Part shown: positions 1-6,669 of the stretch, in pieces
Numbering within the stretch: the first letter of the stretch is position 1
Layout: every line of letters begins with the position of its first letter
DNA from: DALYJJ01 sp031969915
Lineage (GTDB): Bacteria; Acidobacteriota; Terriglobia; Bryobacterales; Bryobacteraceae
Direction: 5' to 3'
DNA: 14,787 nt
NCBI GenBank assembly: GCA_031969915.1
Contig: DALYJJ010000139.1
Coordinates: 1 to 14,787, forward strand
Translations under genes and position numbers: made by a program
Notes under the pieces: model-generated
Database searches by the model: none
What the model was told of the DNA's origin: nothing
What the model saw: the letters and a program-made list of their open reading frames with translations, nothing else

Positions 1-1
1 C

Positions 2-790
2 GTGGTGACGCTGGATGGCCAACCGGCGCAGATCGTGGGCGTGGCGCCGCGCTGGTTCTGGTTTCTCTCCAAGCGCGCCGACTTGTGGACGCCGTTCCCG
101 CTCTCGATCTTCGACGACAACGTGCCGCGCGACCGCCGTCTGCGGTACCTGGGCGTGGTGGTGCGCCTGAAGAAAGACGCGGCGCCGGCCCTGGCGGAAC
201 AGGCGCTGCGGGACATCGCGCTCGGCAACCGGTACCCGTGGTCGGGCCGCGCGCTGCGGTTGCAATCGCTGGCGGAAGCCACCGGCGGTCCCTCGCCCTA
301 CATGGGCGCAACGGGCCTCGCGCTGGCGTTTCTGCTGGTGGTCGCGTCGTCGCTGATCCCGGCGGAGCGATTCTCTGTGCGGTCCATTGCGGGGTTGCCC
401 TTCGCCCGGCACCAGCGGTATTGGTGGCTGCTGATCGTAAAGACCGGAGCGCTGCTCGGCGCGTTGACGCTGCTGTGGATCGAACTGATGCACGGCCCGC
501 GGACGCCCGTGTTCGGGCTGGTGATGTCGTGGGTGTTTCTGCTGGCCTGCGTCGGCGTGGCGGTGTTTTCCATTCGCGACCAGCGCCGCCGCTGCCCGGT
601 CTGCCTGCATCGTCTGTCGCTGCCGGTGAGCATCGGTACGTGGGCGAACACGTTCGAACCGGCCAAGACGGAGCTGCTCTGCGAGCAGGGTCACGGCACG
701 CTGGTGCTGCCGGAGACGGAGATGAGCGCCGCGCCGCAGGAGCGCTGGAACGCGCTTGACGACAGTTGGCGGGAGCTGTTCTCGAAGTAG
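2..790 (+). CDS. MacB-like (ADOP-type) permease-related membrane protein with C-terminal zinc ribbon, 5' partial
   Basis: The gene is open at the left window edge, so the GTG at base 2 is only the first in-frame codon shown. The first 75 residues resemble the end of a MacB periplasmic core domain: VTLDGQPAQIVGV, then WTPF, then an R-x-L-x-V-V-V-R-L-K stretch. About three hydrophobic segments follow (roughly residues 103-119, 141-161 and 169-191). The expected FtsX-type permease half is absent. Instead a cytosolic-looking tail carries CPVC (C198, C201) and CEQGH (C227, H231), a plausible Cys3His zinc ribbon, ending in a W-N-x-L-D-D-S-W motif. Many acidobacterial genomes carry MacB-like permeases without a linked ATPase, and this looks like a variant of that group. 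No ATPase gene is next to it here. The family is a fair inference; the function is unknown. Confidence 0.75.
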   Translation: MVTLDGQPAQIVGVAPRWFWFLSKRADLWTPFPLSIFDDNVPRDRRLRYLGVVVRLKKDAAPALAEQALRDIALGNRYPWSGRALRLQSLAEATGGPSPYMGATGLALAFLLVVASSLIPAERFSVRSIAGLPFARHQRYWWLLIVKTGALLGALTLLWIELMHGPRTPVFGLVMSWVFLLACVGVAVFSIRDQRRRCPVCLHRLSLPVSIGTWANTFEPAKTELLCEQGHGTLVLPETEMSAAPQERWNALDDSWRELFSK

Positions 791-819
791 GGTTCCGCGC
801 GGGCGGGGCGCGCCCGATC

Positions 820-828
820 TGTTACCAT
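820..828 (+). promoter_or_regulatory. Extended -10-like element of the OPT gene
   Basis: TGTTACCAT fits an extended -10 (TGn followed by TAnnnT). Only 9 bases separate it from the ATG at 838, so transcription would begin about 2-5 bases before the start codon and the mRNA would be nearly leaderless. No good -35 is visible, as expected of an extended -10. The same pattern recurs before RNase J. Confidence 0.4.
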
Positions 829-837
829 CGCAGGTTT

Positions 838-2802
838 ATGAAGCAGAGCGCGCCGCCGGAGATGACCGTCAAAGCGGTCCTGCTGGGACTCGTACTGGCG
901 CTGATCTTCGGATCCGCGAACGCCTACCTGGGGATGCGCGCGGGGCAGACGGTGGCGGCCACGATCCCGGCGGCGGTGATCGCCATGGCGCTCTTCCGCA
1001 TTCCCGCGTTTCGGGGCGGCATCCTGGAACAGAACATCACCCGCACATCGGCGAGCGTGGGCGAAGCGCTGGTGGCGGGAGCGATCTTCACGATACCGGC
1101 GTTCCTGCTGGTGGAGATGAACGGACAGCGGCTGTGGACGGGCCTGCGGGAGCACTACTGGGAAGCGACGGTGATTCTGCTGGCGGGCGGGCTGATCGGC
1201 GTGTTCTTCATCATTCTGCTGCGCAAGCCGCTGGTGGTGGAAGCGCACCTGCCGTGGCCCGAAAGCGTGGCGAGCTATGAGATCGTCCGGGCGGGCGGCG
1301 AGAGTTCGGACGCGCCGCGGCTGATCTTCGGGGCGATGGGATTCGGCGGCCTGCTGCAGATTCTGAAGAGCGACAAGGGCTACCAGGTGTTCCGGGAGTT
1401 CACGGAGGGGTTTCTGGCGTTCCCGCCATCGGTGGTGCGGCACTTCAACTTCGGGCGGGTGCCGACGGGCGAAGTGGCGCACGCGGGGGGCATTCCGTGG
1501 TCGACGCCCGCGCTCTCGCCCGCGCTGATCGGGATCGGCTACATCATCGGTCCGCGTCTGGCGGCGATCAACGTGGCGGGCGGCGTTTTGGCGTGGTGGG
1601 TATTCATTCCGCTGCTGCTGTTTTTCGACCCCGACTTGCCGCGGCGCGTGGGCGGCGGCGAGAACGGCGCGCCCGAAGTGCTTGCCTTCACGCTCTGGTA
1701 CAACGTAGTGCGCCCGATCGCCGTGGGCGCGATGCTGGTGGGCGCCTGCTACACGTTGTTCTCGATGCGCAAGTCGATTGGCGACTCGCTGCGCGGCGCG
1801 CTGGCGCTTTCGCAGCACCGCGGCACGGGCGCCGCGGAGGTGGAGCGGACGGAGCGGGACATACCGGCGAAATGGGTGATCGCGGCGATCTTCGTGCTTC
1901 TGGCGCCGATCACGGCCATTTATTACTTCTTCACTGGAGGCTGGGTGGCGGCGCTGGTGGCGGCGCTGGTGATGACGGTGACGGGGTTTCTGCTCTCGGC
2001 CGTGGGCGGATACCTGGTGGGGCTTGTCGGCAGTTCGAATCAGCCGCTCTCCGGCTTGACGCTTTCGGCGCTGGTGATCACCGCCCTGGTGATGCTCGCG
2101 CTGGGCGTGAAAGGCCCGCCGGGCGTGGTGGCGGTGCTGGGCGTAGCGGCGGTGGTGGCCTGCGCGTGTTCGGTGTCGGGCTCGCTGATCCAGGACCTGA
2201 AAGCGGGCCACCTGTTGGGCGGCACGCCGTGGAAGATGCAGCTAGTAGAAGTGGTGACGGTGCTGGTGCTGAGTTTCTTTCTGATGGCCCCGATCATCAC
2301 GCTGCACGAAGCGAACCTGGCCACGGGTGGCATCGGCGGGCGGGCGCTCCCGGCGCCGCAGGCGGGCCTCATGGCGCAGCTTGCCAAGGGGATCGTGGGA
2401 GGCCAGATGGCCTGGGGCCTGCTCGGCATCGGGGCGGCGTTTGCGGTGGCCCTGATCATGACCGGCGCCCGGGCGCCGATGCTGATCGCGGTGGGCATGT
2501 ACCTTCCGTTCGACACCTCGTCGGCCATTTTTCTGGGCGGCGCGATGAAGGCAGCAGCGGACTACCTGGCGCGCGGCCGGACACCGGAGGCGGCGGCGAA
2601 GTTCGAAGAACGGGGCACGCTGCTGGCATCCGGGCTGATCGCGGGCGAGGCGATCACGGGCATTGTGCTCGCGGTGACGTTCGTCTCCGGCATCGCGGCG
2701 TTCGGGCAGTTCCCGCCGTACGCGACCTGGGGCGGATGGTTGTCGCTGCTCGCCTTTGCGGCGATCGGCTGGGTGCTGGTGCGTTTGCCGGCCAGGAGTT
2801 GA
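838..2802 (+). CDS. OPT family oligopeptide (or metal-chelate) transporter
   Basis: This 654-residue, very hydrophobic protein has the marks of the prokaryotic OPT family, cytoplasmic-membrane carriers that import oligopeptides or metal-siderophore conjugates by proton symport. Near the N-terminus are an N-A-Y-L-G-M-R-A-G-Q-T motif and, further on, G-I-L-E-Q-N-I-T-R-T. Many membrane segments follow, with one charged cytosolic stretch in the middle (about residues 312-345). The length matches bacterial OPT proteins. The ATG at 838 is chosen because the conserved N-terminus begins right after it; the frame is open back to a TTG at 766, inside the preceding gene. The stop overlaps a spurious ATG (TGATG), and the kinase gene begins 3 bases later, so the two are probably coupled. 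The substrate cannot be read from the sequence. Confidence 0.9.
   Translation: MKQSAPPEMTVKAVLLGLVLALIFGSANAYLGMRAGQTVAATIPAAVIAMALFRIPAFRGGILEQNITRTSASVGEALVAGAIFTIPAFLLVEMNGQRLWTGLREHYWEATVILLAGGLIGVFFIILLRKPLVVEAHLPWPESVASYEIVRAGGESSDAPRLIFGAMGFGGLLQILKSDKGYQVFREFTEGFLAFPPSVVRHFNFGRVPTGEVAHAGGIPWSTPALSPALIGIGYIIGPRLAAINVAGGVLAWWVFIPLLLFFDPDLPRRVGGGENGAPEVLAFTLWYNVVRPIAVGAMLVGACYTLFSMRKSIGDSLRGALALSQHRGTGAAEVERTERDIPAKWVIAAIFVLLAPITAIYYFFTGGWVAALVAALVMTVTGFLLSAVGGYLVGLVGSSNQPLSGLTLSALVITALVMLALGVKGPPGVVAVLGVAAVVACACSVSGSLIQDLKAGHLLGGTPWKMQLVEVVTVLVLSFFLMAPIITLHEANLATGGIGGRALPAPQAGLMAQLAKGIVGGQMAWGLLGIGAAFAVALIMTGARAPMLIAVGMYLPFDTSSAIFLGGAMKAAADYLARGRTPEAAAKFEERGTLLASGLIAGEAITGIVLAVTFVSGIAAFGQFPPYATWGGWLSLLAFAAIGWVLVRLPARS
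2794..2798 (+). promoter_or_regulatory. Ribosome binding site of the uridine kinase-like gene
   Basis: AGGAG lies inside the last codons of the transporter gene, 7 bases before the GTG at 2806. It supports that GTG over the nearby ATG at 2802, which opens a frame that stops after five codons. Confidence 0.6.
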
Positions 2803-2805
2803 TGC

Positions 2806-3492
2806 GTGTTCGCGACTGACACTTCCGCCGCGGTGAGGCCGTTCTTAGTGGCCGTGGCGGGCCCGTCGTGCGCCGGGAAGAGCGAGCTCGCGGCGCGGCT
2901 GTCGGCGGCGCTGGGCGCGCCGGTGATCCACCTGGACTCCTACTATCGCGATCTGTCGCACATGCCGCTGGACGCGCGCGGGCGGGCGAACTTCGATGAG
3001 CCCGGCTCACTGGACGAGGCCCTGCTGCTTTCCCAGGTTGCGCAGATCGCCCGGGGCGAAGCGGTGGAGAAGCCGGTCTACGACTTCACGCGCCACGCGC
3101 GCGCGGCGCACACCCAGCGAGTGGAGCCGGCTGCGCATCTGATCGTGGAAGGGCTGTTCGCGCTGTATTGGCCGGATCTGCGCGAGCTGTACGATGCGTC
3201 GATCTACATCGGCGCGGCGGACGAGGTCTGCTTCGAGCGCCGCATACGCCGGGACATTGCAGAGCGCGGACGAACGCTCGAATCGGTACGCGAACAGTAT
3301 GAGGGGACGGTGCGGCCGATGAGTGAGCGGTACGTGATCCCCACCAGTGCGTATGCGGGACTGGTTCTGAACGGTGAGGCTCCGCTGGCGGAATCCGAAC
3401 AAAGATCGCTTGATTACATAATTAGAGCCACGCGCCAAAGGACCGCATCGAAGCCGCTATGGCAGGCGAAGCGGTTCGAAGCGTCCACCTGA
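2806..3492 (+). CDS. udk: Uridine kinase family protein (P-loop nucleoside kinase)
   Basis: This 228-residue cytosolic kinase has a Walker A loop, GPSCAGKS (residues 19-26), the substrate-side motif HLDSYYRDL (42-50), N-F-D-E-P-G-S-L-D (62-70), Y-D-F-T-R-H (92-97), a hydrophobic strand ending in V-E-G (114-116), and an R-R-I-R-R-D lid-like segment (145-150). This order is that of the uridine kinase/phosphoribulokinase group, which phosphorylates uridine and cytidine for pyrimidine salvage. The length suits Udk. The GTG start is supported by an AGGAG 7 bases upstream. The gene follows the transporter by 3 bases and its end overlaps the next gene by 34. The exact substrate is not certain, since related kinases act on other small molecules. 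Confidence 0.85.
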   Translation: MFATDTSAAVRPFLVAVAGPSCAGKSELAARLSAALGAPVIHLDSYYRDLSHMPLDARGRANFDEPGSLDEALLLSQVAQIARGEAVEKPVYDFTRHARAAHTQRVEPAAHLIVEGLFALYWPDLRELYDASIYIGAADEVCFERRIRRDIAERGRTLESVREQYEGTVRPMSERYVIPTSAYAGLVLNGEAPLAESEQRSLDYIIRATRQRTASKPLWQAKRFEAST

Positions 3493-4205
3493 TTGTCGGA
3501 GCCGGAGGAGGAGTCGGGTCAGAAGTGGCCCGGCGGCTGGCTTATGCCGGAGCGGCCGTGGTGCTGTCGGGAAGAGACCCGGCGAAGCTGGAGCGGGTGG
3601 CCGCGGCGACGCATGGGTTGGTGCACGCGGCGGACGCCAGCGTGCCGGCCCAGGTGGACGAACTGTTCGCGATGATCGCCTCCCGGTTCGGGCGGTTGGA
3701 CGGGATCGCGCACTGCGCGGGCAGTCTGCTGCTGAAGCCGGCTCACGCCACCACGGACGCGGATTGGGAGAAGACCATCTCCGCCAACCTGACGTCGGCG
3801 TTCTACGTTTTGCGCGGCGGTGTGCGGGCGATGAGCGGGACGGGCGGATCGATCGTGTTCGTTTCCTCGGCGGCGGCGCGGGTGGGCATGGCGAACCATG
3901 AAGCGATCGCGGCCGCGAAAGCGGGGATTATCGGGCTGACGCTTTCGGCGGCCGCCACGTACGCCAATCGTGGGATCAGGGTCAACTGCATTGCGCCGGG
4001 GCTGGTGGAAACGCCGCTCACCGAGCGCATCACGGGGAGCAGCGCGAGCCGGCAGGCTTCCGAGGCGATGCACCCGATGGGGCGGCTGGGCGCGGCGGAA
4101 GACATTGCGCGGGCGATTGAGTGGTTCCTGGCCAAGGAACAAAGCTGGGTGACGGGCCAGGTGCTGGGAGTGGACGGCGGGCTGGGGTCCGTGCGGGCGC
4201 GGTAG
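3459..4205 (+). CDS. SDR family protein lacking the catalytic tyrosine
   Basis: This 248-residue protein has a classical short-chain dehydrogenase layout: nucleotide-binding GAGGGVGS (14-21), an H-C-A-G in place of NNAG (85-88), N110, S137, K154, the P-G-L-V-E-T-P motif (180-186) and a V-T-G-Q...VDGG ending (231-241). The position that should hold the catalytic Tyr, four before K154 and 13 after S137, is Ile150, within NHEAIAAAK. The codon is ATC and the frame around it is clean, so this is not a sequencing frameshift. I recall other SDRs with an HEAIAAAK block, so it may be a real subfamily with altered chemistry or a non-catalytic role. The ATG at 3459 lies 34 bases inside the kinase gene; no later start precedes the Rossmann motif. 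The substrate is unknown. Confidence 0.85.
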   Translation: MAGEAVRSVHLIVGAGGGVGSEVARRLAYAGAAVVLSGRDPAKLERVAAATHGLVHAADASVPAQVDELFAMIASRFGRLDGIAHCAGSLLLKPAHATTDADWEKTISANLTSAFYVLRGGVRAMSGTGGSIVFVSSAAARVGMANHEAIAAAKAGIIGLTLSAAATYANRGIRVNCIAPGLVETPLTERITGSSASRQASEAMHPMGRLGAAEDIARAIEWFLAKEQSWVTGQVLGVDGGLGSVRAR

Positions 4206-4216
4206 GGCGCTACAGG

Positions 4217-4426
4217 CTAGGAGCCGGTGCCTCGCCCCGAACGGAACACGCAACCCAACGAGAAGAAAGAGAAGCCGAGCACGAGGCCGGCCATCATGAC
4301 CGTGCGGCGTTCGGTTTCGGTGGCGAAGAAGACGGCGGCGGTGAAGAACAGAGCGCTCGCGAGGAAGAACAACGCGCGCAGTGATTCGCCCTTCGACTGC
4401 ATGAGTTCCGGCCGCTCCAATGCCAC
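4217..4426 (-). CDS. Small two-transmembrane hypothetical protein
   Basis: This is a 69-residue protein with two strongly hydrophobic segments, about residues 17-36 and 43-60, joined by a charged turn (TETERR). It would be an inner-membrane hairpin with a short basic C-terminus. I do not recognise a family. The longest form starts with GTG at 4426; an ATG at 4402 (residue 9) would keep both membrane segments and is equally possible, and neither has a strong Shine-Dalgarno. It converges on the SDR gene with 11 bases between the stops. The amphipathic charge pattern and clear membrane segments argue that it is a gene rather than a shadow frame. Confidence 0.6.
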   Translation of the reverse strand: MALERPELMQSKGESLRALFFLASALFFTAAVFFATETERRTVMMAGLVLGFSFFSLGCVFRSGRGTGS

Positions 4427-4437
4427 TGACGTGTAAG

Positions 4438-4453
4438 TGGTTTCATGGTTTCA
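4438..4453. repeat. Tandem 8-mer TGGTTTCA x2
   Basis: Two exact back-to-back copies of TGGTTTCA lie just upstream of the small membrane-protein gene. A related TGGTTTTGGTT follows at 4476-4486. The repeats sit in an AT-rich pocket of an otherwise GC-rich window. Confidence 0.5.
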
Positions 4454-4460
4454 CATATCC

Positions 4461-4495
4461 CAAAACATTTCTATATGGTTTTGGTTAATGTTTTG
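4461..4495. repeat. Inverted repeat CAAAACATT / AATGTTTTG in AT-rich spacer
   Basis: Perfect 9-base arms (4461-4469 and 4487-4495) flank a 17-base spacer. The element lies in the 84-base gap between two leftward genes, downstream of the lipoprotein and upstream of the small membrane protein. No T-run follows on the minus strand, so it does not look like an intrinsic terminator. An operator or protein-binding site is possible. Confidence 0.45.
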
Positions 4496-4510
4496 TGACA
4501 CGGCGAACGG

Positions 4511-5410
4511 TCAGAGACGGGCGCCCGCCGAGAGGCGATCGATGAGCTTCTCCACCAGGCCGGGCGCCAGTTGCGCGCCGAATTTGACGGCGGGGCCGGC
4601 CTGGTTCACCTGCATGTGATCGTACGCTTTGAGCACGTCGATCTCGGCGGACGGCGTGGTGAGGCGGGCGATGCCGAGGAGAGCGCGGAGGGCGTCGCGC
4701 GTTTGCAAGGCCAACCGTTCCTCTTTGTAGTTGGCCTGCGCTTCGAGGTTCAGGCCGTTGCGAAGGTCGATGGCGAGGGTGGCCGACTGCATCTCAGTGA
4801 GGATCTTCCCGAGGTTGGCGGCGTTGCCCTGCAGGTCGGGGAGCACAAAGCGGCCGCCGAGGGCCACCATCCAGACCTGGGCGTAGGAGGGGAGCGTCTT
4901 CACCTGTTCGAGGAGCGGCGCGGGGATGCCGCGGGAGGTGTCCTTCTGATCGATGGCGCGATGGAGTGCGGGGATGGGGCCGGCGAGGGCGGTGGAGGCA
5001 TTCAGGAAGAGGACCGCGGTCTGGTCGTCGCCGAGCAGGGAGTAGCCCTTGTAGGAGGTTCGCTTCACGTTGGGCAGGGTCTTGGGCTCGCGGCCCATTT
5101 CGGAGAAGCGGCCGCGGGCCATCACGAGCGCCGACTTGCCGTCGGAGGCGACGAGAATGTTCCAGAGATCCTTCCGCGGTTCGAAGCCGGTGCGCGCGCT
5201 GAACTCGTCGATGCGCAGCAGCTTGGAGCCTTCGAGGTACTTCCGGTAGAGGGCCGTTTCGCGAATCGATTCCACCTTGACGCCGGCGAGCATCACGGTA
5301 TCGGCCGGGACGAGCACGGCGAGGGCGGGATCGACGAAGCCGCCGGTGGGGTCGCGGCGCGCGCAACCGAACGCGATCAGGCAGGCCAACACGACAAGGA
5401 GACGATGCAT
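4511..5410 (-). CDS. Hypothetical lipoprotein
   Basis: This is a 299-residue protein with a short signal peptide, MHRLLVVLACLIAFGC. The LIAFGC sequence resembles a lipobox with Cys16 as the lipid-bearing residue, so it is predicted to be anchored in a membrane facing the periplasm. The mature part has no catalytic motif that I recognise; it alternates short hydrophobic strands and charged helices, as in soluble periplasmic proteins. The ATG at 5410 is preceded by AAAGG with 5 bases of spacing, which supports this start. The gene is divergent from DUF58 across an 86-base gap. A function is not suggested by the sequence or by the neighbours. Confidence 0.75.
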   Translation of the reverse strand: MHRLLVVLACLIAFGCARRDPTGGFVDPALAVLVPADTVMLAGVKVESIRETALYRKYLEGSKLLRIDEFSARTGFEPRKDLWNILVASDGKSALVMARGRFSEMGREPKTLPNVKRTSYKGYSLLGDDQTAVLFLNASTALAGPIPALHRAIDQKDTSRGIPAPLLEQVKTLPSYAQVWMVALGGRFVLPDLQGNAANLGKILTEMQSATLAIDLRNGLNLEAQANYKEERLALQTRDALRALLGIARLTTPSAEIDVLKAYDHMQVNQAGPAVKFGAQLAPGLVEKLIDRLSAGARL

Positions 5411-5483
5411 GCAAACCTTTCGAAATCGGGAAAACCCGGGAACGTCTCGTCCGTCCCCGGTTTTTAGACGGGGGGGAGGGGGA

Positions 5484-5489
5484 CTAAAT
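5484..5489 (+). promoter_or_regulatory. Possible -10 element of the DUF58 gene
   Basis: TAAATT (TAnnnT pattern) lies 7 bases before the ATG at 5497, so a transcript from it would start at or next to the start codon. The preceding bases are GAC rather than TGn, which makes it weaker than the similar elements elsewhere in the window. The rest of the 86-base divergent gap has a partly matching AAAACCCGGG / CCCCGGTTTT pair (5430s-5460s). Confidence 0.25.
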
Positions 5490-5496
5490 TAGTAGG

Positions 5497-6669
5497 ATGC
5501 CAGGGTTTTGGCGGAAGTTCAGGAACTGGGTGGCGGGCGGGATCCGCCAGCAGGTGACCCTGGGCGGGGTGCTGTACGTGGTGACCGCGTTCCTGGTGGG
5601 GGTGGCGGCCTTCGCGTCGGCGAACAACCTCCTGTTTCTTTTGCTCGCCGCGATGCTGGCGGCCTTTCTGATCTCGAACTTCATCAGCCGCCTGACACTG
5701 GCGGGGCTGGAACTGGAATTCCAGTTGCCCGATCATATCTCCGCCCGGCGGAAGGCCACGGGACGGATTCAGGTGACCAATGAGAAGCGGTGGACGCCGT
5801 CGTTTTCGATTCACCTGACGGGCGTCCCGGCGACGGGCGTGAGCGCGCCGCTGTACTTCGCGATGATCCCGGGGCGCGCGGAGGTCTTTGAGGTGGTGGA
5901 GGCGCTGTTTCCGGCGCGCGGCGCCTACAGCGATAACACGTTTCACTTTTCGACGCGGTTTCCGTTCGGATTCGTGGAGCGCCGGGTTCCGGTGCAGGTG
6001 GGGCAGGAGGTGCTGGTCTATCCGTGCATCGATCCGCAGCCGGGTTTCGAGGAACTGCTGACCGCGGTGCAGGGCGACATGGAAAGCCAGTTTCGCGGGC
6101 GGGGCCACGATTTCTATCGCATCCGGCCGTATGAGATGTACGAGAGCGCGCGGCACGTGGATTGGCGGGCGACGGCGCACACGGGCGAACTGCAGGTGCG
6201 GGAGTTTGCGCGGGAGCAGGATCCGCTGATCCAGATCTACCTGGATCTGGACGTCGCTCCCGCCGAGGCGGCGTGGTTTGAAACCGCGGTGGATTGCTGC
6301 GCGTTTCTGGTCTGGCGGGTGAGCCAGCGGGGAGCGCGCGTTCACTTCCGGACGCAAGGCTTCGATCTTCGCCTGCCGGAGGACGGCGATGTCTACGCTA
6401 TCCTGAAATACTTGGCCGTGGTGGCGCCGGTGGCCGGGCGGCCCATCGGCGCTCCGCATGATGAACCGTGTGTCCAGGTTGTCTTCACTTCCCATCCCGA
6501 AACCGCTGCCGAAGCGGGTTGGGCGGGCTGTTGGATGCTGGATCCTGGCACTCTCCGCGGCGGTGGGACAACAGCCGCGAGAGCCGAAGGAGCCGATTCG
6601 AACCGTAGTCACGGTGACGGAGAAGATCGCCGCGGAGACGCCCGCCGCGGTGACGGTTCTAACCAGTGA
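5497..6669 (+). CDS. DUF58 domain membrane protein
   Basis: This 390-residue frame starts with two membrane segments (about residues 24-41 and 43-63), followed by an extracytoplasmic-looking beta-rich part and the DUF58 signature at about 202-240: G-x-D-F-Y-x-I-R-x-Y with A-R-H-V-D-W-R-A-T-A-H-T-G-E-L. DUF58 proteins often sit beside a MoxR-type ATPase and a transglutaminase; neither is here, so this is an orphan. The family-like region seems to end near residue 352 (about base 6553). The remaining 38 residues are Gly/Arg/Asp-rich and low in complexity, like a GC-rich shadow frame, and lie over the start of the next gene. The ancestral stop may have been lost. The molecular role of DUF58 is not established; a link to cell-envelope or chaperone complexes is inferred in other systems. 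Confidence 0.85.
   Translation: MPGFWRKFRNWVAGGIRQQVTLGGVLYVVTAFLVGVAAFASANNLLFLLLAAMLAAFLISNFISRLTLAGLELEFQLPDHISARRKATGRIQVTNEKRWTPSFSIHLTGVPATGVSAPLYFAMIPGRAEVFEVVEALFPARGAYSDNTFHFSTRFPFGFVERRVPVQVGQEVLVYPCIDPQPGFEELLTAVQGDMESQFRGRGHDFYRIRPYEMYESARHVDWRATAHTGELQVREFAREQDPLIQIYLDLDVAPAEAAWFETAVDCCAFLVWRVSQRGARVHFRTQGFDLRLPEDGDVYAILKYLAVVAPVAGRPIGAPHDEPCVQVVFTSHPETAAEAGWAGCWMLDPGTLRGGGTTAARAEGADSNRSHGDGEDRRGDARRGDGSNQ

Noticed and set aside
691..2211. Long minus-strand frame (506 codons) across the OPT gene
   Set aside because: It is antisense to a clear transporter and is Arg/His/Gln-rich, the usual signature of a shadow frame in GC-rich DNA.
4437..4619. Plus-strand 60-codon frame across the AT-rich spacer
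   Set aside because: It runs antisense into the lipoprotein gene and has no family resemblance or ribosome binding site.
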